A DNA stretch of 64,000 bases from Cecembia rubra (GCF_003014575.1 NZ_PYGF01000016.1:1-64000); one strand, 5' to 3'; positions 7,960-16,998 are shown, counted from the first letter of the stretch. Notes: a model not told the origin generated them from the sequence alone. Numbers and translations: made by a program.

Positions 7960-9320
7960 GGGAAAGAGATTTCAAAAATATTGAGATTCGTATCAGGACT
8001 TGAATAAGCAATTTTTGCGTTGTGCATTTCAAAAATTCTTTTGACTAACACCAGACCCAGACCAAAACCGGTTTTGCTTTGGCTGTTCTGCCCTCTGAAA
8101 AAATGATTGAATAGAAATTTTTCTTCTTCAATAGAAATCGGAGTGCCCGAATTTGATATTAAGACTATCAATTTTTCAGAATCTGAACAGTCAAATAGAA
8201 TTTTAGCTTTTGTATTGTCGCTGTATGTAATACAGTTTGTTAGAATATTCAGGAATGCTTGTTTGATTAGTGGTTCATTGGCTTTGATTTCAAGTTTGGT
8301 TTCGCTAACCTGTTTAGGCGTATAATTGGCCTCAAACTTAAAATCAGGATGAATGATGTTGAGTTCTGCAATAATGTCAAAAATTAATTCATCAATGCGA
8401 AAAGCCTGTTGCGTTGTTTGTTTGGCTGATTCAATTTTTGAAATCTCCAATAAAGTATTGATGATATTGCCCAATGATTTGGTTTTGACAATTTGAGTTT
8501 CAATAGCTGTTTTAAGCTCTATTGAATCCGTTTTTTTCTCTATGCGTTCCAACTCTGAAACCAAAACGGTAATCGGGGTTTTTAACTGATGGGAAATATG
8601 GTGAATCGTGTGTTTCTGAAAAGCAAAAGCTTCGTTAGTTCTTTGAATTAATTGATTGAATCGTGTGATAAGAGATTTCAGTTCAAACGATTTTGATGTC
8701 ACCTGCAATTCTTCAATGCTCTCATTGGCAATATCCAACTTGCCAAGTTGCTCTGCAATTTCGGTAATGGGCTTTGCAATTCTTTTTGATAAAAAAACGG
8801 TGACAAGTAAAACAATAATGGAAATAATTGCTGTGATTCCAATAAGAGCATTTCTAAGAAATGCCAGTTTTGTATAACCAAATGCATCATATGCTTTGCT
8901 AATGGCATAAAAATGGGTTGCTTCATTTTGGATATAAACAGCAATGATGTCGTATTTATCTTCTTTCGTTTCAACCCATTGTTTTGCAGGAGATAGGCTG
9001 TTTAGAAGGTTGTCCGCATTGTTAATCGGCAAATCATCAATACTTTCATAAATCAATGTTTTATGTTTGTCATAAATCAACATCTTTTCATCATAGAAAT
9101 CGTGGATAGTATGCTTATCCATTATCGCAGTCAATTTCTCACTCAAATCCTTATACTCTGCAATTAAACCAATGGTATATTTTATTTTTTCTTTTTGTCT
9201 TTGCTGAAATTCTTCTTCGCGATATTCCGAAAACAAAATATAAATGATAACGGATGATATAATCGTGAGTGAAATTACAGTCGTGGAGAAATACAGCAAT
9301 ATTTTGTTCCTTATTTTCAT
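7950..9320 (-). CDS. metal-responsive sensor histidine kinase
   Basis: A membrane sensor that phosphorylates the adjacent response regulator. 456 residues: TM1 about residues 8-30, a periplasmic domain of about 120 residues, TM2 about 155-178, HAMP, DHp helix with the phospho-acceptor His in HHISHQLKTPITVL (near residue 240), and an ATPase domain with NILTNCITYS (N box) and GFGLGLVLVKRIFEMHN (G2 box). Its start overlaps the regulator stop by four bases. Position beside czcCBA suggests it senses the exported metal in the periplasm, like CusS or CzcS. That is inference from context. Confidence 0.92.
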   Translation of the reverse strand: MKIRNKILLYFSTTVISLTIISSVIIYILFSEYREEEFQQRQKEKIKYTIGLIAEYKDLSEKLTAIMDKHTIHDFYDEKMLIYDKHKTLIYESIDDLPINNADNLLNSLSPAKQWVETKEDKYDIIAVYIQNEATHFYAISKAYDAFGYTKLAFLRNALIGITAIISIIVLLVTVFLSKRIAKPITEIAEQLGKLDIANESIEELQVTSKSFELKSLITRFNQLIQRTNEAFAFQKHTIHHISHQLKTPITVLVSELERIEKKTDSIELKTAIETQIVKTKSLGNIINTLLEISKIESAKQTTQQAFRIDELIFDIIAELNIIHPDFKFEANYTPKQVSETKLEIKANEPLIKQAFLNILTNCITYSDNTKAKILFDCSDSEKLIVLISNSGTPISIEEEKFLFNHFFRGQNSQSKTGFGLGLVLVKRIFEMHNAKIAYSSPDTNLNIFEISFPLS

Positions 9321-9997
9321 TTTGTATCAAGGTAATAGCCAAAACCTACTTTCGTTTTGATAGTGTTTTTCTTGAATGGCTTATCCAATTTATTGCGTAG
9401 AAAGTTGATGTAAACTTCAATCGTATTGGTATTGGCATCAAACGAACCTCCCCAAATTTCTTTCACCAAATCTGCTTTTGAAACAATTTCTCCCGGTCGT
9501 TGAATTAATTTTAAGAGTATTTGATATTCTCTTGGGGTTAATACAATTTCATCATTATTCCTGAATACTTTTTTAGTCGAATCATTCAGCGTAATATCAT
9601 CAAAGGTAAAAACAGGTTCAGTTGAATATGAATTCTTTCCTTTTCTTTTGATTAAAGCGTTTACTCTTATCAATAATTCCCTCATAAAGAAAGGCTTTGT
9701 TAAGTAATCATCTGCACCGCAGTCAAACCCCTGAACTTTATCCTCCAGTTCACTGAATGCAGTCAGCATAATTATGGGAGTAGTGATGTTGTTATTTCTG
9801 AAATCTTTGCACAACTCGAATCCGTTTTTGCCTGGCAAGTTAATGTCAAGAATAATGCAATCAAATTGCTCTCTTTTGGTGGTTCGTTCTGCCAATGACC
9901 CATCAAAAAGTGTCATTACTTCAAAACATTCCGCTTTGAGTGCTTCACTTATATTTTTGTTTAGTGTATGGTCGTCTTCAATTATTAAAACTTTCAT
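9317..9997 (-). CDS. OmpR-family response regulator of the efflux operon
   Basis: 226 residues: receiver domain with the acidic pair in LIIEDDHTL, phospho-acceptor Asp near residue 51 in CIILDINLPGKNGFEL, and the Lys of YLTKPFFMREL. The C-terminal winged-helix domain includes LTPREYQILLKL and a recognition region ending VGFGYYL. First gene of the block, overlapping the kinase gene by four bases. Likely activates czcCBA through the phased CTTAAA sites upstream of czcC, and possibly its own transcription. Confidence 0.93.
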   Translation of the reverse strand: MKVLIIEDDHTLNKNISEALKAECFEVMTLFDGSLAERTTKREQFDCIILDINLPGKNGFELCKDFRNNNITTPIIMLTAFSELEDKVQGFDCGADDYLTKPFFMRELLIRVNALIKRKGKNSYSTEPVFTFDDITLNDSTKKVFRNNDEIVLTPREYQILLKLIQRPGEIVSKADLVKEIWGGSFDANTNTIEVYINFLRNKLDKPFKKNTIKTKVGFGYYLDTK

Positions 9998-10050
9998 AGA
10001 TGCAAAACTACATAATGTAATGATTATTGTTTAGAAGGGCGTTGGCAAAA

Positions 10051-10112
10051 AACGGCTCTTTTGGTTTTGTAAAGGGTCGGCTTGTGTGTCGGACAAAACC
10101 AAATGTGCCGTT
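10051..10112. repeat. imperfect inverted repeat upstream of the response regulator
   Basis: Arms 10051-10070 and 10093-10112 are reverse complements at 18 of 20 positions with a 22-base loop. The left arm is preceded by GTTGGCA and the right arm by a core-less flank. It resembles a shorter attC-like palindrome but lacks a clear paired AAC/GTT. It could be a degenerate recombination site or a regulatory hairpin in the 5' leader of the regulator operon. Confidence 0.5.
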
Positions 10113-10342
10113 TGCGGGTGGCAATAAAATTGAATTAAAAAATTGTGCGGTGGGAAAAATAAAAAATACAGAAGCGTAGGCAATGAGTGTTGGCTTACTC
10201 GTTGTCCGTTTGTTATATAGTTTCTATGTCTTTGGTCACCTGTCAAAATGGTTTACTTTTTTCTGTTTCTGTCACTCGTTTGTTTGTCGTTGCTATGGTC
10301 TGTTACACTTGCTGCCAACTTGTATATTACCCTGACATTTAT

Positions 10343-10383
10343 CAGGCTTAGCCGCCCGAAATTGGTTGGCTAAGCCTGGTTTT
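10343..10383 (+). terminator. hairpin with T run at segment boundary
   Basis: Perfect 11-bp arms CAGGCTTAGCC (10343-10353) and GGCTAAGCCTG (10368-10378) followed by TTTTT on the plus strand, the form of an intrinsic terminator. No plus-strand gene precedes it in the window, so it may be a relic of a former neighbour or part of the boundary structure. Confidence 0.5.
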
Positions 10384-10450
10384 TACTTACCTTTTATCAG
10401 GGCTTATTAAAACTAATTAATTTGTCATAGACAAACAAAACCCTTTAATC

Positions 10451-10482
10451 AAAAAAGCAAACCCCTCCAGAAGCTTGCTTTC
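10451..10482 (-). terminator. terminator of the tricorn-like protease gene
   Basis: On the minus strand AAAGCAA and TTTGCTT arms (10475-10481 and 10454-10460) enclose a 14-base loop and are followed by TTTTTTGATT. It lies about 20 bases after the protease stop codon. Confidence 0.6.
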
Positions 10483-10500
10483 TTGTTTTTTAGTCTTTGA

Positions 10501-13500
10501 TTAATTACCCGGCCTTACTGCTGGTCTGGGGTAAGGTGGGACATTGACTTCCTGGCTGCCTGCTTTCTCCAGCAACTTCAAGGCTTCTTCCACGCCCCGC
10601 TCCAACTGCACATCCCTGCCTTCTGCAAAAGATTTCGCATCAATCGAAACTTCTATATCCGGTGCAATGCCCACATTCTCCCCAATCCACTCGTTTCTTA
10701 TTGGATCAAATACCGCATTATCAGGAGAGGTCATGGCACCCCCATCGATAAATGAATAATGTACCGAAGACTTTACCAAACCTCCCCAGGTCCGTTTCCC
10801 GATCAAAGGTCCTGCATTCTGATTGCGGAATACCCAAGGGAAGAAATCACCGCCAGACCCCGCCAGTTCATTGGTCAAAAGCACTTTTGGCCCTAAGATA
10901 CCGGCCGGCAACCTGAAATGTCTCGGGTTGGGCACTTCATTGGTGATGGCGGCCCTTAAGGTCCTCGTCATCAGGTCCACCATATAATCATCTAACAGCC
11001 CTCCCCCATTGAAGCGCTCATCAATAACCGCCCCCAATTTATCCTGCTGGGCAAAAAAGTACCTATTGAAAGATTCAAATCCTGCTCCGGAGGTATTCGG
11101 CACCCACACATAGGCAAGTTTGCCCTCCGACAGCTCCTCCACCTTTCTTCTGTTGTCTTCCACCCATGCCCGCTGCCTTAATCCACTTTCGGAACCTATG
11201 GGCTCTACAGTGAGTTTTCTTGCCCCGGTCATAATCGGCTGGCTGTTTACATGCAATAAGGTCTGTTTGCCGGAAGTACCTTTAAATGCTTCATAAATAT
11301 CCATATCCGCATCCACTTCCTGCCCATTCACCGCTACCAGATAATCTCCCACTTTCACATCCAGACCAGGCTCGGAAAGGGGTGCTTTCAGGCTTGGGTT
11401 CCAACTCTCAGCCGTATAAATCCGCTTGATCCTCCACCTGCCATTAGCCCTTTCATAATCAGCTCCCAATAGTCCGGTAGCCAGGGTATCCACTGCCGGA
11501 AAATCCCCCCCAAATACAAAACTATGACCCACAGACAATTCTCCATTCAGTTGGTCCAACAAATAGGTCAAGTCCTGACGGTGTTGGATATAAGGGATCA
11601 ATGGACTGTAGCGCTCCCAGACATCGTCCCAATCCCTGCCATGAGTAGCTGGATCATAGAAATAATCCCTTTCATAGCGCCAGGCTTCTGTGAAGATCTG
11701 CTCCCATTCTTTTTTGCGGTCCAGCTCCATGCGCAATTCCATTTTAACTAGGCCATCTGAGGGACTTGGATTCTTGTCCACCGTGACTACCTTCCAGTTT
11801 CCTGCTGAGAAATAAAGCAACTTTTCCCTATTTTGGGCAATCTTGACCCGACTTACTCCTTTGGTAAACTCATCGAATTTCTTGCCTTCAATGGTAAATT
11901 TATGCAAGGTCAAGCCTGGACCTCCCGCACCTGACTCCGCTATAAATGCGGTCCCTTTTTTCCCTGCCAAAACAAAACTATAGGATTTTACAGGTACAGG
12001 AAGGGCCAAAGTCCTTTCTTCCAAACCTTCCCAATCAATTTTGACGGCAACTTCCCCATTTTCCTTTTTCTCCTCTTCTTTTTTCACCTCCTCTTCATCA
12101 CTTTTCAGTGGAAAAGGGTTTTTCTCTTCCTTGGAAAGAACGAGCATGTAAGCCCCATGTTTGGGCTCGGCCGTGATGGCAGAAGTATTGGCCCAACCCG
12201 AACCGAGCGCCAGATTGGTACTGGCCAAAAAATACAGGTATTTGCCAGAGGCATCCCAACTCGCTGAAAAAGAATCTGCCAATGGATTGGTAACCGGCTG
12301 GGTTTCATTTTTGTCCACTGACCAGACATAAATTCTCCGGAACATATTGGGACCGGTTTTGCTGTAGGACAGCCACTTGGAATCAGGTGACCATTCCAAA
12401 CGCATGTTGCCCCGCTCAATGTTGATGCCGCCGGAATCGATGGTGCGAATATTGCCATTGGCAACCTCTAAAATTTTTAGATAGACTTTGTTATCGACAA
12501 AGGCGATAAACTTACCATCAGGGGACCAAGTAGGTTCCCAAGCCAATTTGGATTCACCCAAACTAACCTTCCTTAGCTCGCCCAGGCCATCCTGTGATGC
12601 CAGGAAAAGCTGGTAACCTTTTCCTCCCGCATCCGAAAACCAGGCCACTTGATCTCCTTTTGGTGACCATAAGGGCAACCTGTCCGCTGCATCACTGGAC
12701 CTGCTGAGATTGCGAGGGCTTCCATCTTCTACCGGAACGGTAAAAATCTCCCCTCTTGCTTCCAGAATGATCCTTTTGGCATTGGGAGAAAGACTGGCAT
12801 TGGTACCACGGGAGGTTACATTTTCCCAGCGGGCCTCTGCCCAAGGGAAATCTCCTTTGACATGAATCTCTAATGCTTTGGAAGTTTTTGCCTGAGGGTC
12901 AAAAAGGTGTAATAAGCCATCTTTTTCATAAATCAACTGCTTGCCATTTCCGGCAAGCCACATGATGTCCGAACCTTCATATTTAGTCTCTTGTACCAAT
13001 TGCCCACTACTTGGATCAAATGACCAGATATTGCTTACCCAATCCCTATCAGATAGAAAATATACCTTTCCACCAATCACCACGGGATGGATGTCTGTGG
13101 TCCGCTCATTGGGAATCATGGTTTCTGATAAATCATTGAGATTAGTAATGAGCAAAGGGGTATTCTGTCCGCCCCTGTAGGCCCTCCAGGTTACATCCCA
13201 GCGGGAAATGGGTTCGACCACTAATTGTTCCTCTCCCAAATAAGCCGCTCTGATGCCCCTTGGTAAATTAAAGGCTTCTGAAGGCCCTCCATCTACAGGA
13301 ACTTTCCAAAGTCTGCTATAGCCAACCGGAGCGGTGTCTCTGCTGGATTCGTAAATCACATGTTTGCCATCAGGCGTCCATCCTACCACATTAGCCGCAG
13401 CCGGATGCCAGGTAAGTTGTCTGGGAGTCCCTCCTTCTACCCCTACCACATACACTGCATAAGCTCCAGTACGGTTAGAAGAAAAGGCTATATGTTTTCC

Positions 13501-13749
13501 GTCTGGAGAAAACTTGGGATTCCGCTCAATCGCTGGGGTGCTGCTCAGCCGCTTTGCCTCTCCTCCCTCCAAGCTGCTTAACCAAAGGTCCGCTCCATAA
13601 ACAAAAACCACTTGGCTTTCACTGATATCCGGCTGTTGAAGCAAGCGTGTGCCTTGGGAAAAGCCTAAAAAAGGAATGAGTAAGAAAGCAACAATGCCTA
13701 ACAAAAGGTATTTACTTCCATGGGATAATCGTAGTAAACTTGGGTTCAT
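10501..13749 (-). CDS. tricorn-like S41 protease
   Basis: A large exported protease of the tricorn family. From the ATG at 13749 it has 1082 residues with a signal peptide (LGIVAFLLIPFLGFSQ). The longer frame back to 13881 has no signal-like start and was not used. The N-terminal half holds WD40/TolB-like propeller repeats (for example SPDGKHIAFSSNRTG, SPKGDQVAWFSDAGG, SPDGKFIAFVDN). A PDZ-like domain with GLDVKVGDYLVAVNGQEV precedes the C-terminal S41 core, which has GHSFVFGGDF and the nucleophile Ser in LAGSGGDFFPW. Probably periplasmic and involved in peptide breakdown. It has a terminator directly after it and no cotranscribed partner. Confidence 0.9.
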   Translation of the reverse strand: MNPSLLRLSHGSKYLLLGIVAFLLIPFLGFSQGTRLLQQPDISESQVVFVYGADLWLSSLEGGEAKRLSSTPAIERNPKFSPDGKHIAFSSNRTGAYAVYVVGVEGGTPRQLTWHPAAANVVGWTPDGKHVIYESSRDTAPVGYSRLWKVPVDGGPSEAFNLPRGIRAAYLGEEQLVVEPISRWDVTWRAYRGGQNTPLLITNLNDLSETMIPNERTTDIHPVVIGGKVYFLSDRDWVSNIWSFDPSSGQLVQETKYEGSDIMWLAGNGKQLIYEKDGLLHLFDPQAKTSKALEIHVKGDFPWAEARWENVTSRGTNASLSPNAKRIILEARGEIFTVPVEDGSPRNLSRSSDAADRLPLWSPKGDQVAWFSDAGGKGYQLFLASQDGLGELRKVSLGESKLAWEPTWSPDGKFIAFVDNKVYLKILEVANGNIRTIDSGGINIERGNMRLEWSPDSKWLSYSKTGPNMFRRIYVWSVDKNETQPVTNPLADSFSASWDASGKYLYFLASTNLALGSGWANTSAITAEPKHGAYMLVLSKEEKNPFPLKSDEEEVKKEEEKKENGEVAVKIDWEGLEERTLALPVPVKSYSFVLAGKKGTAFIAESGAGGPGLTLHKFTIEGKKFDEFTKGVSRVKIAQNREKLLYFSAGNWKVVTVDKNPSPSDGLVKMELRMELDRKKEWEQIFTEAWRYERDYFYDPATHGRDWDDVWERYSPLIPYIQHRQDLTYLLDQLNGELSVGHSFVFGGDFPAVDTLATGLLGADYERANGRWRIKRIYTAESWNPSLKAPLSEPGLDVKVGDYLVAVNGQEVDADMDIYEAFKGTSGKQTLLHVNSQPIMTGARKLTVEPIGSESGLRQRAWVEDNRRKVEELSEGKLAYVWVPNTSGAGFESFNRYFFAQQDKLGAVIDERFNGGGLLDDYMVDLMTRTLRAAITNEVPNPRHFRLPAGILGPKVLLTNELAGSGGDFFPWVFRNQNAGPLIGKRTWGGLVKSSVHYSFIDGGAMTSPDNAVFDPIRNEWIGENVGIAPDIEVSIDAKSFAEGRDVQLERGVEEALKLLEKAGSQEVNVPPYPRPAVRPGN

Positions 13750-13894
13750 CTTATTGTTTTTTGATTCGTTTCGTTTAATATGTTTAATCACTGGCCTTTG
13801 GCTTCCTGATTTTAAAGCACTTTTAGAAGAACTGAAGCCAATCATTTCGCCATTCCAAGATTGGATAAATAAAGCCAACACAAGCTAATCAATA

Positions 13895-13920
13895 AAAATA
13901 AAGGGGGCAAATCCCCCCCC
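13895..13920 (-). terminator. terminator of the DUF418 gene
   Basis: On the minus strand a GGGGG/CCCCC stem (arms within 13903-13907 and 13912-13920) is followed by TTTATTTTTATTG. It lies ten bases after the DUF418 stop. Confidence 0.6.
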
Positions 13921-13929
13921 TTAATCCCT

Positions 13930-15273
13930 TTACTTTCTCACAAAAGGCTGTACTCTTCCATAAGTCAGGCATCTCCAAAGCCATTCAAGCGGCCCAAAGA
14001 GGAAGTACTTTAACCATATAGGGCTGATGACCAGTTGGAAAATCCAAATTCCGATCACCAAGTAATAGAGTTGGTAATATTCCCATTCGGCATATTGATT
14101 GAGTCCATAACCAAAAAAGACCAAAGTACAGATGACCGAATGCATGACGTAATTGGTAAAAGCCAATTGTCCCACAGCCCTTAATCCATTCATCAATCTG
14201 GTCAAATAGCCTTTTTGATAAAGCACTATCACCAAAGCCACATGCGCCATCATGATGAGGATCCTTTGGAAATCATAGATCAAATTTACCCACATGATGG
14301 AATGTTCTTCAATGTATTTCAGCCCTGCTTCCACATTGGGGAAATGGATGGTATTATAGACAAAAGAAAATATCACCAAAGGCAATCCAATTCCATATCC
14401 TATCCAGATGGTTTTGATGTATTGGTCAGTGGTCCATTTCATGGTCAGAAAGCCCCATTTATACAGGGCAATGCCCAAAAGCATCAAGGCCAACATGTCC
14501 CAAATGGAGAATATCAGGTATTTGGTCTGCCCGTCAAATGCCTTAGGCCGGACATGTCCGGCTACATCGGAATAGCTCCCTTTCATCAGGGCTGTGTTTT
14601 CCACCACTTCATCTTTGTTGGGAATCATTTCTTTTCTCGTTTCCTCCCAGGCTGCTATGGCCTCCAATTCCTTCTCACCAAGCGCTTCTCCAGCTTCCTG
14701 CTTCTCCATGGCTGTTTTGGCTTCCAAATATTCACCCCTGATGTTTTGCATAAATAATGTACTTGCCACAAAGCCAATGATTGCCACAATGGGCACCCCC
14801 ATGGCCAGATATTTGGGCTTCATTTTTCTAAAAAGAAAAGCCAGCATCCCAATCAGTCCATAGAAATAAAGGATATCCCCCATCCATAAAATCAAATGGG
14901 CATGGGCAAGTCCAAATAGGGTCAACCAAATCATGCGCTTGTAAAATAGCCAAGTGGCAGATTTTCCAGCCTTTTCTTTGTTGGTGGTAAAGAGGACAAT
15001 TCCTGCCCCAAATACCATAGAAAACAGGGCCCGCATTTTTCCCTCAAAGAAAATGATGTTGACTGCATGCACCCAAAAATTGGTATTAGCGGTATCTTGT
15101 GACCATGGCTCTGTGAAGTATTCTTCCATGGAAAAATAGGGAATATTCAGAATCAGAATACCCAAAAGTGCTATTCCTCTGATGATATCAATGATGTCAA
15201 TTCGTTCGGTAAGTACCGCGGGTTTTGGAGCTTGTTCCATTTGCTCCATCTCAGTCGTGGTTTTTAAAGTCAT
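13930..15273 (-). CDS. DUF418 family membrane protein
   Basis: A polytopic inner-membrane protein of unknown biochemical role (DUF418, YeiB-like). From the ATG at 15273 it has 447 residues. The N-terminal motif ERIDIIDIIRGIALLGILIL, the FEGKMRALFSMVFGAGI segment and the C-terminal FGPLEWLWRCLTYGR are characteristic, with about eight to ten hydrophobic helices between. A charged loop of about 60 residues (near residues 180-240) interrupts the helices. A second, internally deleted DUF418 gene lies at 23,824-24,222. A perfect ATCACAT/ATGTGAT inverted repeat lies about 60 bases upstream. Confidence 0.9.
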   Translation of the reverse strand: MTLKTTTEMEQMEQAPKPAVLTERIDIIDIIRGIALLGILILNIPYFSMEEYFTEPWSQDTANTNFWVHAVNIIFFEGKMRALFSMVFGAGIVLFTTNKEKAGKSATWLFYKRMIWLTLFGLAHAHLILWMGDILYFYGLIGMLAFLFRKMKPKYLAMGVPIVAIIGFVASTLFMQNIRGEYLEAKTAMEKQEAGEALGEKELEAIAAWEETRKEMIPNKDEVVENTALMKGSYSDVAGHVRPKAFDGQTKYLIFSIWDMLALMLLGIALYKWGFLTMKWTTDQYIKTIWIGYGIGLPLVIFSFVYNTIHFPNVEAGLKYIEEHSIMWVNLIYDFQRILIMMAHVALVIVLYQKGYLTRLMNGLRAVGQLAFTNYVMHSVICTLVFFGYGLNQYAEWEYYQLYYLVIGIWIFQLVISPIWLKYFLFGPLEWLWRCLTYGRVQPFVRK

Positions 15274-15329
15274 AAAATGCAGAGTTACAGTAAAAATTTT
15301 CTTAAATCTAACCAATAATCCCGCAATTA

Positions 15330-15350
15330 CATATCACATAATAATGTGAT
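15330..15350. promoter_or_regulatory. ATCACAT inverted repeat in a divergent promoter region
   Basis: ATCACAT (15333-15339), four bases, ATGTGAT (15344-15350): perfect 7-bp arms. The ATGTGAT half is shared with five other motif copies in the window. It lies between the DUF418 gene (minus) and the NTF2-like gene (plus), so it could control either. Confidence 0.5.
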
Positions 15351-15446
15351 AATCAATCCTTTTTCCAGTATAAAACATCCTGATTATCCTAAATTTTATG
15401 TAAATTTAAACAATAACCCTTCGCTCCTCCTAAACCCCTAATTGCT

Positions 15447-15896
15447 ATGAAGTCTTTTATCCTATTGGCCGCTTCGGTATTGGTGATTTTTGGAAATGCT
15501 TTTTCCCAAACTGCCACAGAAGATCAAATAATATTGCTGGAAAATGAGGAAATCACTGCGGTTTTAAAGCATGACTATCCCACATTGGAAAAAATTTGGG
15601 CTGAGGACTTTATGGTCAATAACCCCAACAATATGGTTATTCTCGGAAGAGCCGCGGTAATAGATCGGATGAAAGAAGGGATTATCAACTACAGTGGTTT
15701 TGAGCGGGAGATCGAAAAGATGATGGACTTAGGAAATACGGTGATAGTCATGGGGCTGGAAACGGTACTTCCCAAAGAAGGAGCCCCCATGGCCGGCCAG
15801 AAAGTACAGCGCCGCTATACCAATATCTGGATCTTGGAAGATGGCAAATGGCGCATAAAGGCACGCCATGCCAATGTAATCTGTATGGGAGATTGA
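15447..15896 (+). CDS. secreted SnoaL/NTF2-like protein (DUF4440)
   Basis: 149 residues with a signal peptide (MKSFILLAASVLVIFGNAFSQ). The rest fits the cone-shaped NTF2-like fold of the DUF4440/SnoaL group: an N-terminal helix (TEDQIILLENEEITAVLKHD), the pattern LEKIWAEDFMVNNPNN and the end strand WRIKARHAN. Members bind small hydrophobic molecules or act as ketosteroid isomerase-like enzymes. No substrate is apparent. Stands alone, divergent from the DUF418 gene and convergent with the flavodoxin-like gene. Confidence 0.85.
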   Translation: MKSFILLAASVLVIFGNAFSQTATEDQIILLENEEITAVLKHDYPTLEKIWAEDFMVNNPNNMVILGRAAVIDRMKEGIINYSGFEREIEKMMDLGNTVIVMGLETVLPKEGAPMAGQKVQRRYTNIWILEDGKWRIKARHANVICMGD

Positions 15897-15920
15897 ATTT
15901 TAGTTAAAAATCCTTCAACT

Positions 15921-16496
15921 TCACCTCCCCGCCATATCCCCTACCCTTTTTCCCAATCCTTTTGCTTTTTCCAAGAAGATTTCCTGAACTTCTTTTCCAT
16001 CAAATTCTCCTTCACCTGTGATGGCAGAAGCTCCAAAAGCAGCTTCCACCTCTTCCCCTCCCACAATTACCATCCCATGGATCATCATAGACCGTATCAT
16101 ACTGAACATCACCGCTTCTTCACCAATGGAAAATCCTCCACCGGTAACAAATACTGCCCCGATTTTATCCTTCAAAGGACGCCCATCAAATGGCCAGGAG
16201 TTGATAAACTCCTGCACTTGCGGAGCCATATTGGCATTGTACACCGGTGAACCAAGGATAATGGCCGAGGCATTGAGAATTTCCTGTTCCTGTACTTTAC
16301 TGATGGGTTTAAGAATATAACTTACACCCTGAACCTGAGATACTCCCTCTGCAACAGCTTCTGCCATGGCTTTTGTTTTTCCGGATTCGGAATGGTAAGT
16401 GATCAGGATACTGGGGAGGGACTGGGCATTTGACACTTCTATGAAACCCCGTAATAGGATAATAAAAACAGTCGCCTTTATATTTCTATTTTTCAT
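15921..16496 (-). CDS. flavodoxin/WrbA-like NAD(P)H-dependent oxidoreductase
   Basis: 191 residues. After a hydrophobic leader (VFIILLRGFIEVSNAQS, possibly an export signal, unusual for this family) comes the FMN phosphate-binding loop ITYHSESGKTKAMAEAVAEG, then ILGSPVYNANMAPQVQEFI and VTGGGFSIGEEAVMFSM, which match flavodoxin-fold WrbA-like quinone reductases. Binds FMN and transfers electrons from NAD(P)H to quinones or similar acceptors. No clear operon partner. If the leader is real the protein would act in the periplasm. Confidence 0.8.
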   Translation of the reverse strand: MKNRNIKATVFIILLRGFIEVSNAQSLPSILITYHSESGKTKAMAEAVAEGVSQVQGVSYILKPISKVQEQEILNASAIILGSPVYNANMAPQVQEFINSWPFDGRPLKDKIGAVFVTGGGFSIGEEAVMFSMIRSMMIHGMVIVGGEEVEAAFGASAITGEGEFDGKEVQEIFLEKAKGLGKRVGDMAGR

Positions 16497-16538
16497 CCTT
16501 AATATGTAATCTTATCTCAAAGTGATTCTTGTCCATTT

Positions 16539-16997
16539 TCATAGATAGAACCTTTTATTCCTTTCCAAAACCAAATCATAAACTTTTATTCCCCTTGAGA
16601 CTGCATAATCAGACAGTCTTGAATCTGATGTTATCAAAATCTCACAATTATCAGCATAATAAAGCAGTAATGAGTCAGTAATCCCTAAATCAAAAAAAGT
16701 ATATTGCTTAGTAGCTTCAATAGTTTCTATATATTTTTCTGTTGATTCTTTAATTAGCTCTGTAACTCTTAAGATATATTGACTCTTTAAATTTCCTGTA
16801 AAGGAATTTAGTAGATTATCAACTTCTGTCCAGACATTTGGCAATACTATTAATTGATTTAAGTCCTCTACAACCAACAATAAATTATTAACATCCTCTT
16901 CATCATAAATGGAAAGTCTTTTATGGGTTTTGATTTGCCGAATATCAACTATCCCAACGATCAATAAAATAAGTGCATTGGTGTCAATCAATTTCAT
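16539..16997 (-). CDS. PIN-domain toxin-like protein
   Basis: 152 residues from the ATG at 16997, one base after the stop of the upstream partner. The four acidic positions of PIN-family ribonucleases are present: Asp in MKLIDTNAL, Glu in NVWTEVDNLL, Asp in LGITDSLLL and Asp in LITSDSRLSDYA. PIN proteins are Mg-dependent RNA-cleaving nucleases, often the toxin of VapBC modules. The upstream 91-residue protein takes the antitoxin position but does not look like a standard VapB. Confidence 0.8.
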   Translation of the reverse strand: MKLIDTNALILLIVGIVDIRQIKTHKRLSIYDEEDVNNLLLVVEDLNQLIVLPNVWTEVDNLLNSFTGNLKSQYILRVTELIKESTEKYIETIEATKQYTFFDLGITDSLLLYYADNCEILITSDSRLSDYAVSRGIKVYDLVLERNKRFYL

Positions 16998-16998
16998 T

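Larger units (their letters stand above)
1530..10319 (-). mobile_element. cassette-like unit 2, 8.8 kb (metal efflux block)
   Basis: The unit is bounded by GTTGGCAGC (1530-1538) and its exact complement GCTGCCAAC (10311-10319). The match continues for two of four further bases and then GTGT on both sides. All six genes read toward the palindrome at 1403-1538. By the cassette rule that the inverse core of the attC matches the start of the same cassette, this would be one very large multigene cassette. Typical cassettes carry one or two genes, so this is unusual. Other types of inverted-end element are possible. Confidence 0.4.
9998..10500. other. 500-bp boundary region of the efflux block
   Basis: No credible gene. 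It holds a 20-bp imperfect inverted repeat (10051-10112), a shorter one around GTGTTGGCT (about 10170-10200), the 9-bp end GCTGCCAAC (10311-10319), a strong hairpin with a T run (10343-10383) and the terminator of the next gene (10454-10481). This appears to be the junction between accessory segment and backbone. Confidence 0.5.

Noticed and set aside
10031-10246. 71-residue minus-strand frame before the response regulator
   Set aside because: It lies across the inverted repeat at 10,051-10,112 and resembles no protein.
13750-13881. N-terminal extension of the tricorn-like protease
   Set aside because: No signal peptide at that start. The ATG at 13749 gives a clear export signal.
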